DNA from: Panulirus ornatus
Taxonomy: Eukaryota > Arthropoda > Malacostraca > Decapoda > Palinuridae
Assembly: GCF_036320965.1 (NCBI RefSeq)
Contig: NC_092264.1
Coordinates: forward strand, 15,692,275-15,756,274
Direction: 5' to 3'
DNA length: 64,000 nt
In this document: piece after piece, positions 52,385-64,000 of the stretch
Layout: the number at the start of each line of letters is the position of its first letter
How positions within the stretch are numbered: the first letter of the stretch is position 1
The notes under the pieces: model-generated
Seen by the model: the letters and a program-made list of their open reading frames with translations, nothing else
Databases searched by the model: none
What the model was told of the DNA's origin: nothing
Made by a program: the position numbers and the translations under genes

Positions 52385-52489
<105 letters not shown>

Positions 52490-52734
52490 GGTTTCTGTCC
52501 TCGAATCTATATAGAATATTCAAAACTTTCTGAGTCACTGTGGAGAGTCTGCACACGTCCTATGAGAAAATGATTTGCTTTTTCACCTTCTTATTATCCG
52601 TTTCGTCGTGTTAGAATTAGTTTTGCCTTCATTCTTTGTATTGATTCTAGTTTTCCTTCGTCTTCTTCTTTCGTAGTTCAGGAGACGAGGCGAATAGAAT
52701 TGCCTCATCGAGATTGTGGTCTTCCTAACTCGCC

Positions 52735-52738
<4 letters not shown>

Positions 52739-52796
<58 letters not shown>
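52739..52796. repeat. (GA)n microsatellite
   Basis: Pure GA run. Confidence 0.97.
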
Positions 52797-52800
<4 letters not shown>

Positions 52801-52949
52801 GACGTCTCGCTGCTGGTTCGGAACCGTGTGGTCGATCGGTTTAGAGGTCCATGGTGGCCAGACTTGAGGGATACGAGTTTGATCAAGGGATGTGGTTACC
52901 AGAGACGAGTGTGCTCGTTTAACATGATGTCCTGGTGATCCCTCCTCTG

Positions 52950-53335
52950 CCCTGCTGACCTGACTTGACCTAACATTCCCCCACAGCCTGACCTGATTTG
53001 ACCTGACCTTAGGCTTTCAGAGCTTCTTTCCTGGACTAGACCTGGCTACGTGACCTGACCTACTGCCCCTGACTTGACCTGATTTCGGGGTCCTAATTAC
53101 TACGACTGACCTGACCTGACTTGATGACCTGACCTTTTCCCCTGGTCTGACTTGACCCCCGGGGCCTGATCTATTTCCCTTGACCTGACCTCCGCCTCCT
53201 CCCTTACCTCTCCCACCTGTCCTAACTTGACCCCAGTGACCCGACCTACTTCATCTGACCTTACCCCCGTGGGCCTGACCAGCCTCCCCCTGACCCCTGG
53301 GGCATTGACCCACCTCCGGTCACGTGACGAATGAC
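52950..53335. repeat. Degenerate TGACC pentamer-derived repeat
   Basis: About fifteen TGACCT (AGGTCA reversed) hexamers, many as TGACCTGACCT, mixed with TTGACC and CCTGAC. It could be a decayed short repeat or a nuclear-receptor half-site cluster. Confidence 0.7.
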
Positions 53336-53592
53336 CCCCCCCCCCCTGGACTATTTCTCCCTGAGGCGTGAACTACCTCCTCTGACCTCACATAGTCCAG
53401 ATATTTCTGACCCGCTTAATAACACGTCATTGGCCAGCCTCACTACCGTTCGTGAAAGTGACCCGGGTTGAGAAATCGCCTTACGTTCGCACGCTGATAA
53501 GGGAACGAAGCCCAGCGCATGCGTTCGTGACCCCCCCCCCCCAGATAAAGGCCACGAACGCACGAAAGCCAGTGTCCCCGAGTTTACATACT

Positions 53593-53593
<1 letters not shown>

Positions 53594-53633
<40 letters not shown>

Positions 53634-53687
53634 GTTGTTGTTAATTTGTTTTGTTGTTTGTTATTATTATTTCATAATCATTATTAC

Positions 53688-53736
<49 letters not shown>

Positions 53737-53782
53737 ATTATTATTATTATTGTTATCGTTATTATTATTATTATTATTATTA

Positions 53783-53835
<53 letters not shown>

Positions 53836-53856
53836 ATTATTATTATTATTGTTATC

Positions 53857-53948
<92 letters not shown>

Positions 53949-53960
53949 CATCATCACTAT
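53594..53960. repeat. (ATT)n microsatellite
   Basis: About 365 bases of ATT. Interruptions ATTGTTATCGTT and ATCATT recur twice, pointing to an internal duplication of about 110 bases. Confidence 0.97.
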
Positions 53961-54104
53961 TATTCTAATGATAATGATGATGATGATGATGTGTGAGCCG
54001 GACGTACAGAATGTATGGAAGACCTGCTATGGGAAGATCTGCTCTGAATAATTACCATCATTAAGATGCATTCGTCATACTGGAATGCATGGTCGAGCGT
54101 TGAG

Positions 54105-54457
54105 GTGGTGGTGTGTGGCAGTGGGGGAAGTGGCTGGTCCATGGTGGTGTGTGGCAGTGGGGGAAGTGGCTGGTCCATGGTGGTGTGTGGCAGTGGGGGA
54201 AGTGGCTGGTCCATGGTGGTGTGTGGCAGTGGGGGAAGTGGCTGGTCCATGGTGGTGTGTGGCAGTGGGGGAAGTGGCTGGTCCATGGTAGTGTGTGGCA
54301 GTGGGGGAAGTGGCTGGTCCATGGTGGTGTGTGGCAGTGGGGGAAGTGGCTGGTCCATGGTGGTGTGTGGCAGTGGGGGAAGTGGCTGGTCCATGGTGGT
54401 GTGTGGCAGTGGGGGAAGTGGCTGGTCCATGGTGGTGTGTGGCAGTGGGGGTGGAGA
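54105..54457. repeat. 36-bp tandem repeat, about 10 copies
   Basis: The unit is GTGGTGTGTGGCAGTGGGGG followed by AAGTGGCTGGTCCATG, almost invariant. Confidence 0.95.
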
Positions 54458-54509
54458 ACCACTCATGACATGAGACTGACTGTCATGTCATGACGTTATC
54501 CTGAGCTGT

Positions 54510-56008
54510 CATGACCAGCTGGTCTGGACCGTCACCACCAGCTGGTTCTGCACCGTCACCACCAACCAGCTGGTTCTGAACCGTCACCACCAACCAGCTG
54601 GTTCTGGACCGTCACCACCCGCCAGCTGGCTCTGGACCGTCACCACCCACCAGCTGGCTCTGGACCGTCACCACCCACCAGCTGGTTCTGGACCGTCACC
54701 ACCCACCAGCTGGCTCTGGACCGTCACCACCCACCAGCTGGTTCTGGACCGTCACCACCCACCAGCTGGCTCTGGACCGTCACCACCCACCAGCTGGTTC
54801 TGGACCGTCACCACCCACCAGCTGGCTCTGGACCGTCACCACCCACCAGCTGGTTCTGGACCGTCACCACCCACCAGCTGGCTCTGGACCGTCACCACTC
54901 ACCAGCTGGTTCTGGACCGTCACCACCAACCAGCTGATTCTGGACCGTCACCACCCACCAGCTGGTTCTGGACCGTCACCACCCACCAACTGGTTCTGGA
55001 CCGTCACCACCCACCAGCTGGTTCTGGACCGTCACCACCCACCAACTGGTTCTGGACCGTCACCACCCACCAGCTGGCTCTGGACCGTCACCACCCACCA
55101 GCTGGCTCTGGACCGTCACGACCCACTAGCTGGTTCTGGACCGTCACCACCCACCAACTGGTTCTGGACCGTCACCACCCACCAGCTGGCTCTGGACCGT
55201 CACCACCCACCAGCTGGTTCTGGACCGTCACCACCCACCAGCTGGTTCTGGACCGTCACCACCCACCAGCTGGTTCTGGACCGTCACCACCCCCACCAGC
55301 TGGTTCTGGACCGTCACCACCCACCAACTGGTTCTGGACCGTCACCACCCACCAGCTGGTTCTGGACCGTCACCAGCCACCAGCTGGTCTGGACCACCCA
55401 CCAGCTGGTTCTGGACCGTCACCACCCACCAGCTGGTTCTGGACCGTCACCACCCACCAGCTGGTTCTGGACCGTCACCACCCACCAGCTGGTTCTGGAC
55501 CGTCACCACCCACCAGCTGGTTCTGGACCGTCACCACCCACCAGCTGGCTCTGGACCGTCACCACCCACCAGCTGGCTCTGGACCGTCACGACCCACTAG
55601 CTGGTTCTGGACCGTCACCACCCACCAACTGGTTCTGGACCGTCACCACCCACCAGCTGGCTCTGGACCGTCACCACCCACCAACTGGTTCTGGACCGTC
55701 ACCACCCATCAGCTGGCTCTGGACCGTCACCAGCCACCAGCTGGTTCTGGACCGTCACCACCCACCAGCTGGTTCTGGACCGTCACCACCCACCAGCTGG
55801 TTCTGGACCGTCACCACCCACCAGCTGGTTCTGGACCGTCACCATCCACCAGCTGGTTCTGGACCGTCACCATCCACCAGCTGGTTCTGGACCGTCACCA
55901 CCCACCAGCTGGCTCTGGACCGTCACCACCCACCAGCTGGCTCTGGACCGTCACCACCCACCAGCTGGCTCTGGACCGTCACCATCCACCAGCTGGCTCT
56001 GGACCGTC
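54510..56008. repeat. 28-bp minisatellite, about 53 copies
   Basis: The unit is CCAGCTGGTTCTGGACCGTC followed by ACCACCCA, with a GGTT/GGCT alternation. It carries the E-box-like CAGCTG. Confidence 0.95.
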
Positions 56009-56171
56009 ATGCGGTGGGCAAAATTAGCCTGGGTGTCGGTCGTTGCACCACGACGACGACGACACCCCGTCATGACAAGCGATATCATCACTCATCAAGT
56101 CACCAGGACGCCCCTCGTGTCCTGGGGGAAAAAGAATAGACACACCAGAAATAATCATCTTTTTATCGACT

Positions 56172-56220
56172 GCGTCACTTGTCGGGGGGGAGGGGGGCCC
56201 GCCCCCCCGTCAAGTGACGC
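56172..56220. other. Inverted repeat, 19-bp arms with one mismatch
   Basis: GCGTCACTTGTCGGGGGGG and CCCCCCCGTCAAGTGACGC around an 11-base G/C loop. Confidence 0.85.
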
Positions 56221-56279
56221 TGCTCTTCACGCCCCCCGTCAAGGGCTGCCATTTGTCGAACCACCCCAGTCAAGTGCCG

Positions 56280-59200
56280 CTACACCACACCCTACCCTAC
56301 ACCCCACTCTACCACACACCCCGTCCTACCACACACCCCGTCCTACCACACACCCCGCCCTACCACACACCCCGTCCTACCACACACCCCGTCCTACTAC
56401 ACACGACACCCTACCCTACACCCCACTCTACCACACACCCCGTCCTACTACACACCCCGCCCTACCACACACCCCGCCCTACCACACACCCCGCCCTGCC
56501 ACACACCCCATCCTACCACACACCCCGTCCTACCACACACCACACCCTACCCTACACCCCACTCTACCACACACCCCGTCCTACTACACACCCCGCCCTA
56601 CCACACACCCCGCCCTACCACACACCCCGCCCTGCCACACACCCCGTCCTACTACACACGACACCCTACCCTACACCCCACTCTACCACACACCCCGTCC
56701 TACTACACACCCCGCCCTACCACACACCCCGCCCTACCACACACCCCGTCCTACCACACACCCCGCCCTGCCACACACCCCGTCCTGCCACACACCCCGT
56801 CCTACCACACACCACACCCTACCCTACACCCCACTCTACCACACACCCCGTCCTACTACACACCCCGCCCTACCATACACCCCGCCCTACCACACACCCC
56901 GTCCTACCACACACCCCGTCCTACTACACACGACACCCTACCCTACACCCCACTCTACCACACACCCCGCCCTACCACACACCCCGCCCTACCACACACC
57001 CCGTCCTACCACACACCACACCCTACCCTACACCCCACTCTACCACACACCCCGTCCTACTACACACGACACCCTACCCTACACCCCACTCTACCACACA
57101 CCCCGTCCTACCACACACCCCGTCCTACCACACACCCCGTCCTACCACACACCCCGTCCTACTACACACGACACCCTACCCTACACCCCACTCTACCACA
57201 CACCCCGTCCTACTACACACCCCGCCCTACCACACACCCCGTCCTACTACACACCCCGCCCTACCACACACCCCGTCCTACTACACACGACACCCTACCC
57301 TACACCCCACTCTACCACACACCCCGTCCTACTACACACGACACCCTACCCTACACCCCACTCTACCACACACCCCGCCCTGCCACACACCCCGTCCTAC
57401 TACACACGACACCCTACCCTACACCCCACTCTACCACACACCCCGTCCTACTACACACGACACCCTACCCTACACCCCACTCTACCACACACCCCGTCCT
57501 ACTACACACGACACCCTACCCTACACCCCACTCTACCACACACCCCGCCCTACCACACACCCCGTCCTACCACACACCCCGTCCTACACACACCCCGTCC
57601 TACTACACACGACACCCTACCCTACACCCCACTCTACCACACACCCCGTCCTACCACACACCCCGTCCTACCACACACCCCGCCCTACCACACACCCCGC
57701 CCTGCCACACACCCCGTCCTACCACCACACCCCGTCCTACCACACACCCCGCCCTGCCACACACCCCGTCCTACACACACCCCGTCCTACTACACACGAC
57801 ACCCTACCCTACACCCCACTCTACCACACACCCCGTCCTACTACACACCCCGCCCTACCACACACCCCGTCCTACTACACACGACACCCTACCCTACACC
57901 CCACTCTACCACACACCCCGTCCTACTACACACCCCGCCCTACCACACACCTCGCCCTGCCACACACCCCGTCCTACCACACACCCCGTCCTACCACACA
58001 CCCCGCCCTACCACACACCCCGTCCTACCACACACCCCATCCTACCACACACCCCGCCCTGCCACACACCCCATCCTACCACACACCCCGTCCTACACAC
58101 ACCCCGTCCTACCACACACCCCGTCCTACCACACACCCCGTCCTACCACACACCCCGTCCTACCACACACCCCGTCCTACACACACCCCGTCCTACACAC
58201 ACCCCGTCCTACCACCACACCCCGTCCTACCACACACCCCGCCCTGCCACACACCCCGTCCTACACACACCCCGTCCTACTACACACCCCGCCCTACCAC
58301 ACACCCCGTCCTACTACACACCCCGCCCTACCACACACCCCGCCCTGCCACACACCCCGTCCTACACACACCCCGTCCTACACACACCCCGTCCTACCAC
58401 ACACCCCGTCCTACTACACACGACACCCTACCCTACACCCCACTCTACCACACACCCCGTCCTACTACACACGACACCCTACCCTACACCCCACTCTACC
58501 ACACACCCCGCCCTGCCACACACCCCGTCCTACACACACCCCGTCCTACTACACACCCCGCCCTACCACACACCTCGCCCTGCCACACACCCCGTCCTAC
58601 TACACACGACACCCTACCCTACACCCCACTCTACCACACACCCCGCCCTGCCACACACCCCGTCCTACCACACACCCCGCCCTGCCACACACCCCGTCCT
58701 ACCACACACCCCGTCCTACCACACACCCCGCCCTACCACACACCCCGCCCTACCACACACCCCGCCCTACACACACCCCGTCCTACTACACACCCCGCCC
58801 TACCACACACCTCGCCCTGCCACACACCCCGTCCTACCACAACACCCCGTCCTACCACACACCCCGCCCTGCCACACACCCCGTCCTACTACACACGACA
58901 CCCTACCCTACACCCCACTCTACCACACACCCCGCCTACCACACACCCCGTCCTACTACACACGACACCCTACCCTACACCCCACTCTACCACACACCCC
59001 GTCCTACCACACACCCCGCCTACCACACACCCCGTCCTACTACACACCCCGCCCTACCACACACCCCGTCCTACCACACACCCCGTCCTACTACACACCC
59101 CGCCCTACCACACACCCCGCCCTACCACACACCTCGCCCTGCCACACACCCCGTCCTACCACACACCCCGTCCTACCACACACCCCGTCCTACCACACAT

Positions 59201-59748
59201 CCCACCCTACCACACACCCCGTCCTACTACACACGACACCCTACCCTACACCCCACTCTACCACACACCCCGTCCTACACACACCCCGTCCTACACACAC
59301 CCCGTCCTACCACACACCTCGCCCTGCCACACACCCCGTCCTACACACACCCCGTCCTACTACACACCCCGCCCTACCACACACCCCGTCCTACTACACA
59401 CGACACCCTACCCTACACCCCACTCTACCACACACCCCGTCCTACCACACACCCCGTCCTACTACACACCCCGCCCTACCACACACCCCATCCTACCACA
59501 CACCCCGTCCTACCACACACCCCGTCCTACTACACACCCCGCCCTACCACACACCTCGCCCTGCCACACACCCCGTCCTAACCACACACCCCGTCCTACC
59601 ACACACCCCGTCCTACCACACACCCCGTCCTACTACACACGACACCCTACCCTACACCCCACTCTACCACACACCCCGCCCTGCCACACACCCCGTCCTA
59701 CTACACACGACACCCTACCCTACACCCCACTCTACCACACACACACAC
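56280..59748. repeat. 17-bp satellite array with higher-order units, 3.5 kb
   Basis: The basic unit is TACCACACACCCCGTCC, with GCCC/GTCC and CCAC/CTAC variants. A variant block, TACTACACACGACACCCTAC then CCTACACCCCACTC, recurs many times as part of higher-order units. The period of 17 cycles all three frames every 51 bases without stops on the + strand. Two overlapping frames of about 1,190 codons (HTPRPTTHPVLPHTPSY) result. These are not treated as genes. Confidence 0.95.
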
Positions 59749-59752
59749 ACAC

Positions 59753-60668
59753 TGACTGAGTTTGGTAAAGTGTGTGAAAGAAGAAAGTTAAGAGTAAATG
59801 TGAATAAGGGCAAGGTTATTAAGTACAGTAGGGTTGAGGGTCAAGTCAATTGGGAGGTAAGTTTGAATGGAGAAAAACTGGAGGAAGTAAAGTGTTTTAG
59901 ATATCTGGGAGTGGATCTGGCAGCGGATGGAACCATGGAAGCGGAAGTAGATCATAGGGTGGGGGAGGGGGCGAAAATCCTGGGAGCTTGAAGAATGTGT
60001 GGAAGTCGAGAACATTATCTCGGAAAGCAAAAATGGCTATGTTTGAAGGAATAGTGGTTCCAACAATTTTGTATGGTTGCGAGGCGTGGGCTATGGATAG
60101 AGTTGTGCGCAGGAGGGTGGATGTGCTGGAAATGAGATGTTTGAGGACAATGTGTGGTGTGAGGTGGTTTGATCGAGTAAGTAATGTAAGGGTAAGAGAG
60201 GTGTGTGGAAATAAAAAGAGCGTGGTTGAGAGAGCAGAAGAGGGTGTTTTGAAATGGTTTGGGCACATGGAGAGAATGAGTGAGGAAAGATTGACCAAGA
60301 GGATATATGTGTCGGAGGTGGAGGGAACGAGGAGAAGAGGGAGACCAAATTGGAGGTGGAAAGATGGAGTGAAAAAGATTTTGTGTGATCGGGGCCTGAA
60401 CATGCAGGAGGGTGAAAGGAGGGCAAGGAATAGAGTGAATTGGAGCGATGTGGTATACCGGGGTTGACGTGCTGTCAGTGGATTGAATCAAGGCATGTGA
60501 AGCGTCTGGGGTAAACCATGGAAAGCTGTGTAGGTATGTATATTTGCGTGTGTGGACGTATGTATATACATGTGTATGGGGGTGGGTTGGGCCATTTCTT
60601 TCGTCTGTTTCCTTGCGCTACCTCGCAGACGCGGGAGACAGCGACAAAGCAAAAAAAAAAAAAAAAAA
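59753..60668 (+). mobile_element. Second 5'-truncated LINE copy, frameshifted
   Basis: This copy begins abruptly after a CA run at GACTGAGTTTGG, well inside the RT domain and after the FADD motif. It matches the 40.6-kb copy almost base for base. A one-base deletion near 59987 (GGAGCTTGAAG in place of GGAGCCTTGAAG) breaks the frame at ILGA. The second part then runs LKNVWKSRTLSRKAK through RGRPNWRWKDGVKK to VNWSDVVYRG and stops at 60467. A 3'UTR of about 180 bases and a poly(A) of about 20 follow. It is a non-functional retrotransposition remnant. Confidence 0.85.
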
Positions 60669-60688
60669 TGTGTGTGTGTGTGTGTGTA
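60650..60688. repeat. Poly(A) and (TG)n after LINE copy 2
   Basis: A-run of about 18 bases followed by TG repeats. Confidence 0.95.
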
Positions 60689-60689
60689 T

Positions 60690-61238
60690 CACATAATGCC
60701 CTCTATCAACCAGGATTCGAGCTCAGGACCTTTTGCGTGGTAGACGGGAACGCTAACCGCTAGGCTATGATCGCTCCTGATAGGGAAATGACTCTTCGAT
60801 CACTAGTAATTGAATACCCTTCGTCTCACATCCACGAGCAACGGGGGTCTGGACCGGTCAAATTCCATCAGGCTCACATTACCTGTTGCAAGGATTTTAC
60901 AGAACCTGACTGTACAGATGTGGAGGGTATTAATGTGTTCTGTGAAAGTGCACGTTCATACACGCTACATTCGCGTTCATACACCTCCGCGTTTGTACAG
61001 TAAGGCCCTGTAGAATGCTATTTGCTGGTTGTGTGAGACTGATGGGATTTGACCGGTCTAGACCCCGTTGCTCATGGCTGTGAGACGAAGGGTATTCGAA
61101 TAGTCATTTCCCTATTAGGGACGATCATAGCCTTGCCGTATCGATCCCGCCTACCACGCATAAGGTCCTGGGTTCGAATCCTGGCTTTTGGAAGGTATTA
61201 TGTGTTTTATGAAAGTGCGCGTTTGTATGCAATATATT

Positions 61239-61240
<2 letters not shown>
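60690..61240. mobile_element. Inverted pair of tRNA-like SINEs (foldback)
   Basis: The right arm (about 61036-61184) carries GACGATCATAGCC and GGTCCTGGGTTCGAATCCTG, a tRNA box-B-like match. The left arm (about 60710-60883) is its reverse complement with one extra stretch of about 15 bases. Arms are about 150-170 bases with some mismatches, and the spacer is about 150 bases. The outer ends abut GT microsatellites. The spacer has a partial direct copy of the right tail (GGTATTAATGTGTTCTGTGA versus GGTATTATGTGTTTTATGA). Confidence 0.65.
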
Positions 61241-61241
<1 letters not shown>

Positions 61242-61287
<46 letters not shown>

Positions 61288-61300
61288 GTGTGTGTGTCGC
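61242..61300. repeat. (GT)n microsatellite
   Basis: GT run with one AAGT interruption, at the SINE tail. Confidence 0.95.
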
Positions 61301-61749
61301 ACCGTAGAATAGCATTATCTATACCTAGTAAATTAGAAGGGAAAAAATATTGATGAAAATAAGCCACCAAAAATATCCCTTTTTTTTTCCATGGTGACAG
61401 ATATGGCACTGGCACACAACGCAGATGAAAGTCCGACTAAAGAAAGAGACAAGAAAGGAAAATGATTAGGACTCGATCGTTTCCTTTAGTAGAGTTGACT
61501 GTGTATGGTGCAAAGGGTTATAAGAAGAGGGAAGCATGGAAGGAGGAGGAGGATAATACCCGAGGGGAAACAAGGACGTATCCTAACGGTCAATCCTCGA
61601 GTGCTCAGTCTCCTCACACAAACTCTGGGAAGCAGCAGCAGCCAGACCCAAGCCTTGGGTTCCAAGCCTTTGTAAGGGTTGGGGGGGGTTGTTGAAGGGG
61701 GACAGTGTGACGACAGCGCATGGGTGGGCCGAGATGATTTACCTGTAGA

Positions 61750-61753
<4 letters not shown>
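61301..61753. other. Intron 4 unique sequence
   Basis: No RGK exon or known repeat. Confidence 0.5.

Positions 61754-61827
<74 letters not shown>
61754..61827. repeat. (GA)n microsatellite
   Basis: Pure GA run. Confidence 0.97.
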
Positions 61828-61829
<2 letters not shown>

Positions 61830-62194
61830 CAAAGTTCCTCGGATTTGGCTGTTCACTCAGTTCTTGTGAACATTCAGGGTACATTACTGAGAGAAATGAT
61901 GGTGGATATGATCGTATTGTTATATTTTAAGACACAGGCTTGTACATTTTGGGACTTGAGAAGACAAAGAGATGATGAAGATGGGTCGAGGTGTTTCAAA
62001 CAACCAGAAAGTTGAAAGTGGTAGGAAGAGGAACCACCTGACGAAGAGGATGTTTCGATCGGGCGCGCCGCCAGAGACGGTTCTGGACGCCCCACGTTCA
62101 TAATGATGGTAGACACAGAAGGAGGAGGAGGAGGAGGAGGTGCTGGGATCCATAGGTAGAAATTGGAAAGGCGTCAGTAGAGGAGATGATACGT

Positions 62195-62880
62195 GATCCT
62201 CTGGTCCCTCACTCCTGCTGGTCTGTGAGGGTCCCTGGTCCTAATCCCTGCTGGTCTGTGAGGGTCCTCTGGTCCCTCACCCCTGCTGGTCGGTGAGGGT
62301 CCCTGGTCCTCACTCCTGCTGGTGTGAGGGTCCTCTTCACCCCTGTTAGTCTGTGAGGGTCACTGGTCCTCACTCCTGCTGGTCTGAGGGTCCTCCTCGC
62401 CCCTGTTAGTCTGTGAGGGTCCTCTGGTCCTCAACCCTGCTGGTCTGTGCCCCTGGTCCTCACCCCTGCTGGTTTATAAGGTCTCTGGTCCTCGACCCTG
62501 CTGGTCTGTGAGGTCCCTGGTCCCTCACCCCTGCTGGTCTGTGAGGTCCTCTGGTCCCTCACCCCTGCTGGTCTGTGAGGTCCTCAGGTCCCTCACCCCT
62601 GCTGGTCTGTGAGGTCCTCAGGTCCCTCACCCCTGCTGGTCTGTGAGGTCCTCAGGTCCCTCACCCCTGCTGGTCTGTGAGGTCCTCTGGTCCCTCACCC
62701 CTGCTGGTCTGTGAGGTCCTCTGGTCCCTCACCCCTGCTGGTCTGTGAGGTCCTCTGGGTCCCTCACCCCTGCTGGTCTGTGAGGTCCCTGGTCCCTCAC
62801 CTCTGCCGGTTTATGAGGTCCCCTGGTCCCTCACCCCTGCCGGTTTATGAGGTCCTCTGGTCCCTCACCCCTCGCTGGTC
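62195..62880. repeat. About 34-bp tandem repeat, about 18 copies
   Basis: The unit is CCCTCACCCCTGCTGGTCTG followed by TGAGGTCCTCTGGT, more degenerate at the left end. Confidence 0.93.
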
Positions 62881-63375
62881 TAGACTCGCCACAGACACCT
62901 CAGCATCCGTGGCTCCCAAATCCGTCACTTGTCCCGCTGCCTCCCCCCCCTCCCCCCTCCCCACCTCCCCACCTCTGTTGGGCAGTTACCATGGCGACGG
63001 ACCCTCCCCCTCCCCGCTCACACTCGCCCCCCCCCCCCCCCTAAGATAATCACTTTACCGCCAACTGCCATTTTATTGTCAGGTTCTCTGGCATTGGTTC
63101 GTGTACACAGCCCCTTACGTGCCTCCGTGTTTGGAAGGTCGCTTGACCACAGGACTAGTACGAATGGACGCTTGTAGTTATGTCTTTCAGTCATGGCTAA
63201 TTTAAAAAAGCAGTCCAGCTTTTTTGCCACTCGTTTTTCCCAGGGGGTGAAATCCTTTGATCCAGTGGGTTCTTGACACTGTTCTCGCAACTAATATAAT
63301 TTGCTGCGTTGTCGGGATGTGAGGGCGTGTGCGGTAGACGTGTGGTTTATCCAGGTCCAGGTCCGTGTATTGGTG
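62881..63375. other. Unique sequence, no RGK exon seen
   Basis: C-rich tracts at 62940-62970 and 63030-63042, then unique sequence. The next G-domain exon was looked for here and not found. Confidence 0.5.
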
Positions 63376-64000
63376 GGATACCTGGTACTAGTAGACCTGT
63401 GGCTCGCCAGGTCCAGGTTTCAGGTCCCTTCTGTGGTGATGGGACGCCTGGTGCTGATGGACCTGTGGCTCGCCAGGTCCAGGGTTCAGGTCCTTCTGTG
63501 GTGATGGGACGCCTGGTGCTGATGGACCTGTGGCTCGCCAGGTCCAAGGTTTTAGGTCCTTCTGTGGTGATGGGACGCCTGGTGCTGATGGACCTGTGGC
63601 TCGCCAGGTCCAGGGTTCAGGTCCTTCTGTGGTGATGGGGCGCCTGGTACTGATGGACCTGTGGCTCGCCAGGTCCAGGGTTCAGGTCCTTCTGTGGTGG
63701 TGGGACGCCTGGTGCTGATGGACCTGTGGCTCGCCAGGTCCAGGGTTCAGGTCCCTCTGTGGTGGCCTGGTGCTGATGGACCTGTGGCTCACCAGGTCCA
63801 GGGTTCAGGTCCTTCTGTGGTGGTGGGACGCCTGGTGCTGATGGACCTGCGGCTCGCCAGGTCCAGGGTTCAGGTCCTTCTGTGGTGATGGGACGCCTGG
63901 TGCTGATGGACCTGTGGCTGGCCAGGTCCAGGGTTCAGGTCCTTCTGTGGTGATGGGACGCCTGGTGCTGATGGACCTGTGGCTGGCCAGGTCCAGGGTT
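63376..64000. repeat. About 65-bp tandem repeat, 9 or more copies, runs off window
   Basis: Units GGTGATGGGACGCCTGGTGC, TGATGGACCTGTGGCTCGCC and AGGTCCAGGGTTCAGGTCCT. One copy is shortened near 63760. Confidence 0.95.

Noticed and set aside
56009..59759. Two overlapping + strand frames of 1,190 and 1,181 codons
   Set aside because: They exist only because a 17-bp satellite has no stop in any + frame. There is no domain, no splice sites and no coding-type variation.
61095..61190. Apparent tRNA gene (GGTTCGAATCC box B)
   Set aside because: No clean cloverleaf or box A. It has an inverted partner and a microsatellite tail, which fits a tRNA-derived SINE.

Overview
This window is nuclear DNA from a eukaryote, most likely a decapod crustacean. 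Supporting signs are GT-AG split exons, very dense CT/GT/AT microsatellites, dozens of minisatellite arrays, 5'-truncated LINE copies and tRNA-like SINEs. There is no bacterial-style operon, rRNA gene or CRISPR array. The decapod assignment rests on repeat style and recognition of the dispersed repeats, not on a marker gene. Tandem and simple repeats cover roughly 35-40% of the window by eye.

Only one host protein-coding gene can be supported. It is the 5' part of an RGK-family (Rad/Gem/Rem/Kir, fly Rgk1-like) small GTPase on the + strand. Four exons join with matching phases: 11878-12450, 36123-36452, 48560-48705 and 51099-51262. Together they encode 404 residues plus one base. The first three exons give a long Ser/Pro/Arg-rich N-terminal extension. 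Exon 4 carries the P-loop (GALGVGKST). The remaining G-box exons and the C-terminus were not found and should lie beyond 64,000. Introns are about 23.7, 12.1, 2.4 and more than 12.7 kb.

Layout: 1-10.8 kb is repeats and unassigned sequence. 10.8-12.5 kb is GC-rich and ends in exon 1. 12.5-36.1 kb is intron 1, with an antisense LINE tail, a 24-bp array (17.6-18.9 kb), a 5-kb 32/33-bp satellite (20.0-25.1 kb), and 21-, 30- and 41-bp arrays. 36.1-36.5 kb is exon 2. 36.5-48.56 kb is intron 2, with a LINE copy at 40.6-41.9 kb. 48.56-51.26 kb holds exons 3 and 4. 51.3-64 kb is intron 4, with ATT, 28-bp and 17-bp arrays, a second LINE copy and a SINE foldback.

The most unusual structure lies at the splice junctions of the GTPase gene. 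The 3' splice site of exon 3, including branch-point-like sequence, pyrimidine tract, AG and the first 24 exon bases, is present four times in tandem. The intron after exon 3 is an array of about 28-bp units, 21 of which carry CAGGTRAGG, a 5'-splice-site-like motif. The 5' splice site of exon 4 is likewise copied about seven times at roughly 41-bp spacing. Use of any decoy I checked would introduce a premature stop before or just after the P-loop.
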